Source of the DNA: Saprospiraceae bacterium
Lineage (GTDB): Bacteria > Bacteroidota > Bacteroidia > Chitinophagales > Saprospiraceae
Assembly: GCA_007134625.1 (NCBI GenBank)
Contig: SLKL01000414.1
Span: 1 to 6,906, forward strand
Length of the DNA stretch: 6,906 nucleotides
Direction of reading: 5' to 3'
The notes beneath the pieces were generated by a model. It was not told where the DNA came from. It worked only from the letters and a program-made list of their open reading frames with translations, and did not search any database. Positions 6,532 through 6,906 of the stretch are shown piece after piece (the stretch's first letter is position 1; each line of letters opens with the position of its first letter). The position numbers and the translations under genes were made by a program.

Positions 6532-6550
6532 ATCACTGGTTACCAGTAAT
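6532..6550. promoter_or_regulatory. Palindrome, candidate operator or leader hairpin
   Basis: ATCACTGGTTACCAGTAAT has a perfect 13-bp core, ACTGGT-T-ACCAGT (6535..6547). The symmetry extends to 19 bp with one mismatched pair (C6534/A6548). It ends 24 bp before the phosphoribosyltransferase ATG and lies just downstream of the candidate -7 box. That position would suit a dimeric repressor site, or a short RNA hairpin (5-bp stem, TTA loop) at the 5' end of the mRNA. It is too short and lacks a T-run, so it is not a terminator. Confidence 0.4.
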
Positions 6551-6574
6551 ACTTAGACTACACAAATATCGGAT

Positions 6575-6906
6575 ATGCAAATTTTAGATAATACACAGGT
6601 ACGTCAAAAAATAAAAAGATTAGCCTATCAAATCGTGGAGAGCAATCTCAGTTATAAAAAACTCTACCTATTGGGCATCAACAATAACGGAATGCGTTTC
6701 GCCCAACTGTTAAAGACAGAACTGGAACAAATTGCTCTAATTGAGCTCGTCGTAGGAAATATACGATTAAACCCTGCAAATCCTATGGAGTCTGAAGTCA
6801 TGCTTGATGTTCCTGTGGAAGAGCTAAAAGATAAGTCGATATTGATCACTGATGACGTAGCCAATACAGGCAGGACTATTTTCTATGCCTTCTCAGCTAT
6901 TATGAA
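6575..6906 (+). CDS. Phosphoribosyltransferase family protein, N-terminal part (runs off right edge)
   Basis: The 110 complete codons visible encode a type I phosphoribosyltransferase fold. The key evidence is the PRPP-binding loop SILITDDVANTGRT (88-101), with the Asp93-Asp94 pair and the TG turn that contacts the PRPP 5'-phosphate. Earlier, 'LYLLGINNNGMRFAQLL' (30-46) fits the first strand and the PPi-binding loop ('GI..NG...A..L') of this fold. The sequence between lacks the 'LDITLYRDD' segment usual in PyrR, so a uracil phosphoribosyltransferase/regulator call is not justified; the accepted base or nucleotide is unknown. The start is the first ATG after an in-frame TAG at 6554..6556, with no Shine-Dalgarno sequence. 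It is divergent from the Fe-S cluster and has a palindrome in its upstream region. The C-terminus is missing because the window ends. Confidence 0.85.
   Translation, partial: MQILDNTQVRQKIKRLAYQIVESNLSYKKLYLLGINNNGMRFAQLLKTELEQIALIELVVGNIRLNPANPMESEVMLDVPVEELKDKSILITDDVANTGRTIFYAFSAIM

Larger units (their letters stand above)
6439..6574. other. Divergent intergenic region, Fe-S cluster / phosphoribosyltransferase
   Basis: This 136-bp AT-rich spacer must hold the promoter of the minus-strand five-gene cluster and that of the phosphoribosyltransferase. Toward the plus strand there is an exact TAnnTTTG (6511..6518) and, just downstream, a 19-bp palindrome (6532..6550). Toward the minus strand I find only a near match, TAGCATTTG with one extra spacer base, at 6457..6465, and no clear -33 partner. 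No small ORF is supported. Confidence 0.5.

Noticed and set aside
6575..6906. Calling the right-edge gene pyrR
   Set aside because: The PRPP loop fits many type I phosphoribosyltransferases, and the LDITLYRDD segment typical of PyrR is absent. The C-terminus is outside the window.

Overview
The window looks like an ordinary chromosomal segment of a member of the Bacteroidota or a close relative (Balneolota/Rhodothermota-type). The sequence is AT-rich, most starts lack a Shine-Dalgarno sequence, and the gene content is typical of that group: a secreted S9 peptidase, a split membrane Fe-S oxidoreductase, a small protein often labelled 'ABC transporter ATPase', a HAD protein often labelled 'phosphoheptose isomerase', and a short Spo0M-like protein. 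The taxonomy is inferred from family content only; there is no rRNA or other marker here.

Layout. At the left edge (75..1, minus strand) is the N-terminus of a nitroreductase-like protein. A 249-bp AT-rich divergent spacer follows, then a full-length exported S9-family serine peptidase (325..2721, plus strand). It meets a minus-strand cluster end to end, with only 37 bp between the two stop codons. The cluster is read from 6438 down to 2759 and has five genes with gaps of 31, 15, 23 and 11 bp: a membrane-anchored di-[4Fe-4S] protein, a HAD-like phosphatase, a CCG-domain Fe-S protein, an uncharacterised conserved protein, and a Spo0M/arrestin-like protein. A 136-bp divergent spacer with a near-perfect 19-bp palindrome separates it from a plus-strand phosphoribosyltransferase gene (from 6575) that runs off the right edge.

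How the genes may work together. The 457-aa and 263-aa Fe-S proteins together carry the parts found fused in HdrD/GlpC/EMO-type proteins: a NarI-like membrane anchor with candidate heme ligands, two cubane cluster sites, and two CCG domains. They probably form one membrane oxidoreductase moving electrons between a cytoplasmic donor (possibly electron-transfer flavoprotein) and the quinone pool; the donor is not encoded here. The HAD gene lies between the two subunits. The roles of the last two genes of the cluster are unknown. Nothing in the window indicates a mobile element, a CRISPR array, an RNA gene or a defence system. The most interesting material is the poorly characterised five-gene Fe-S cluster and the palindrome upstream of the phosphoribosyltransferase.
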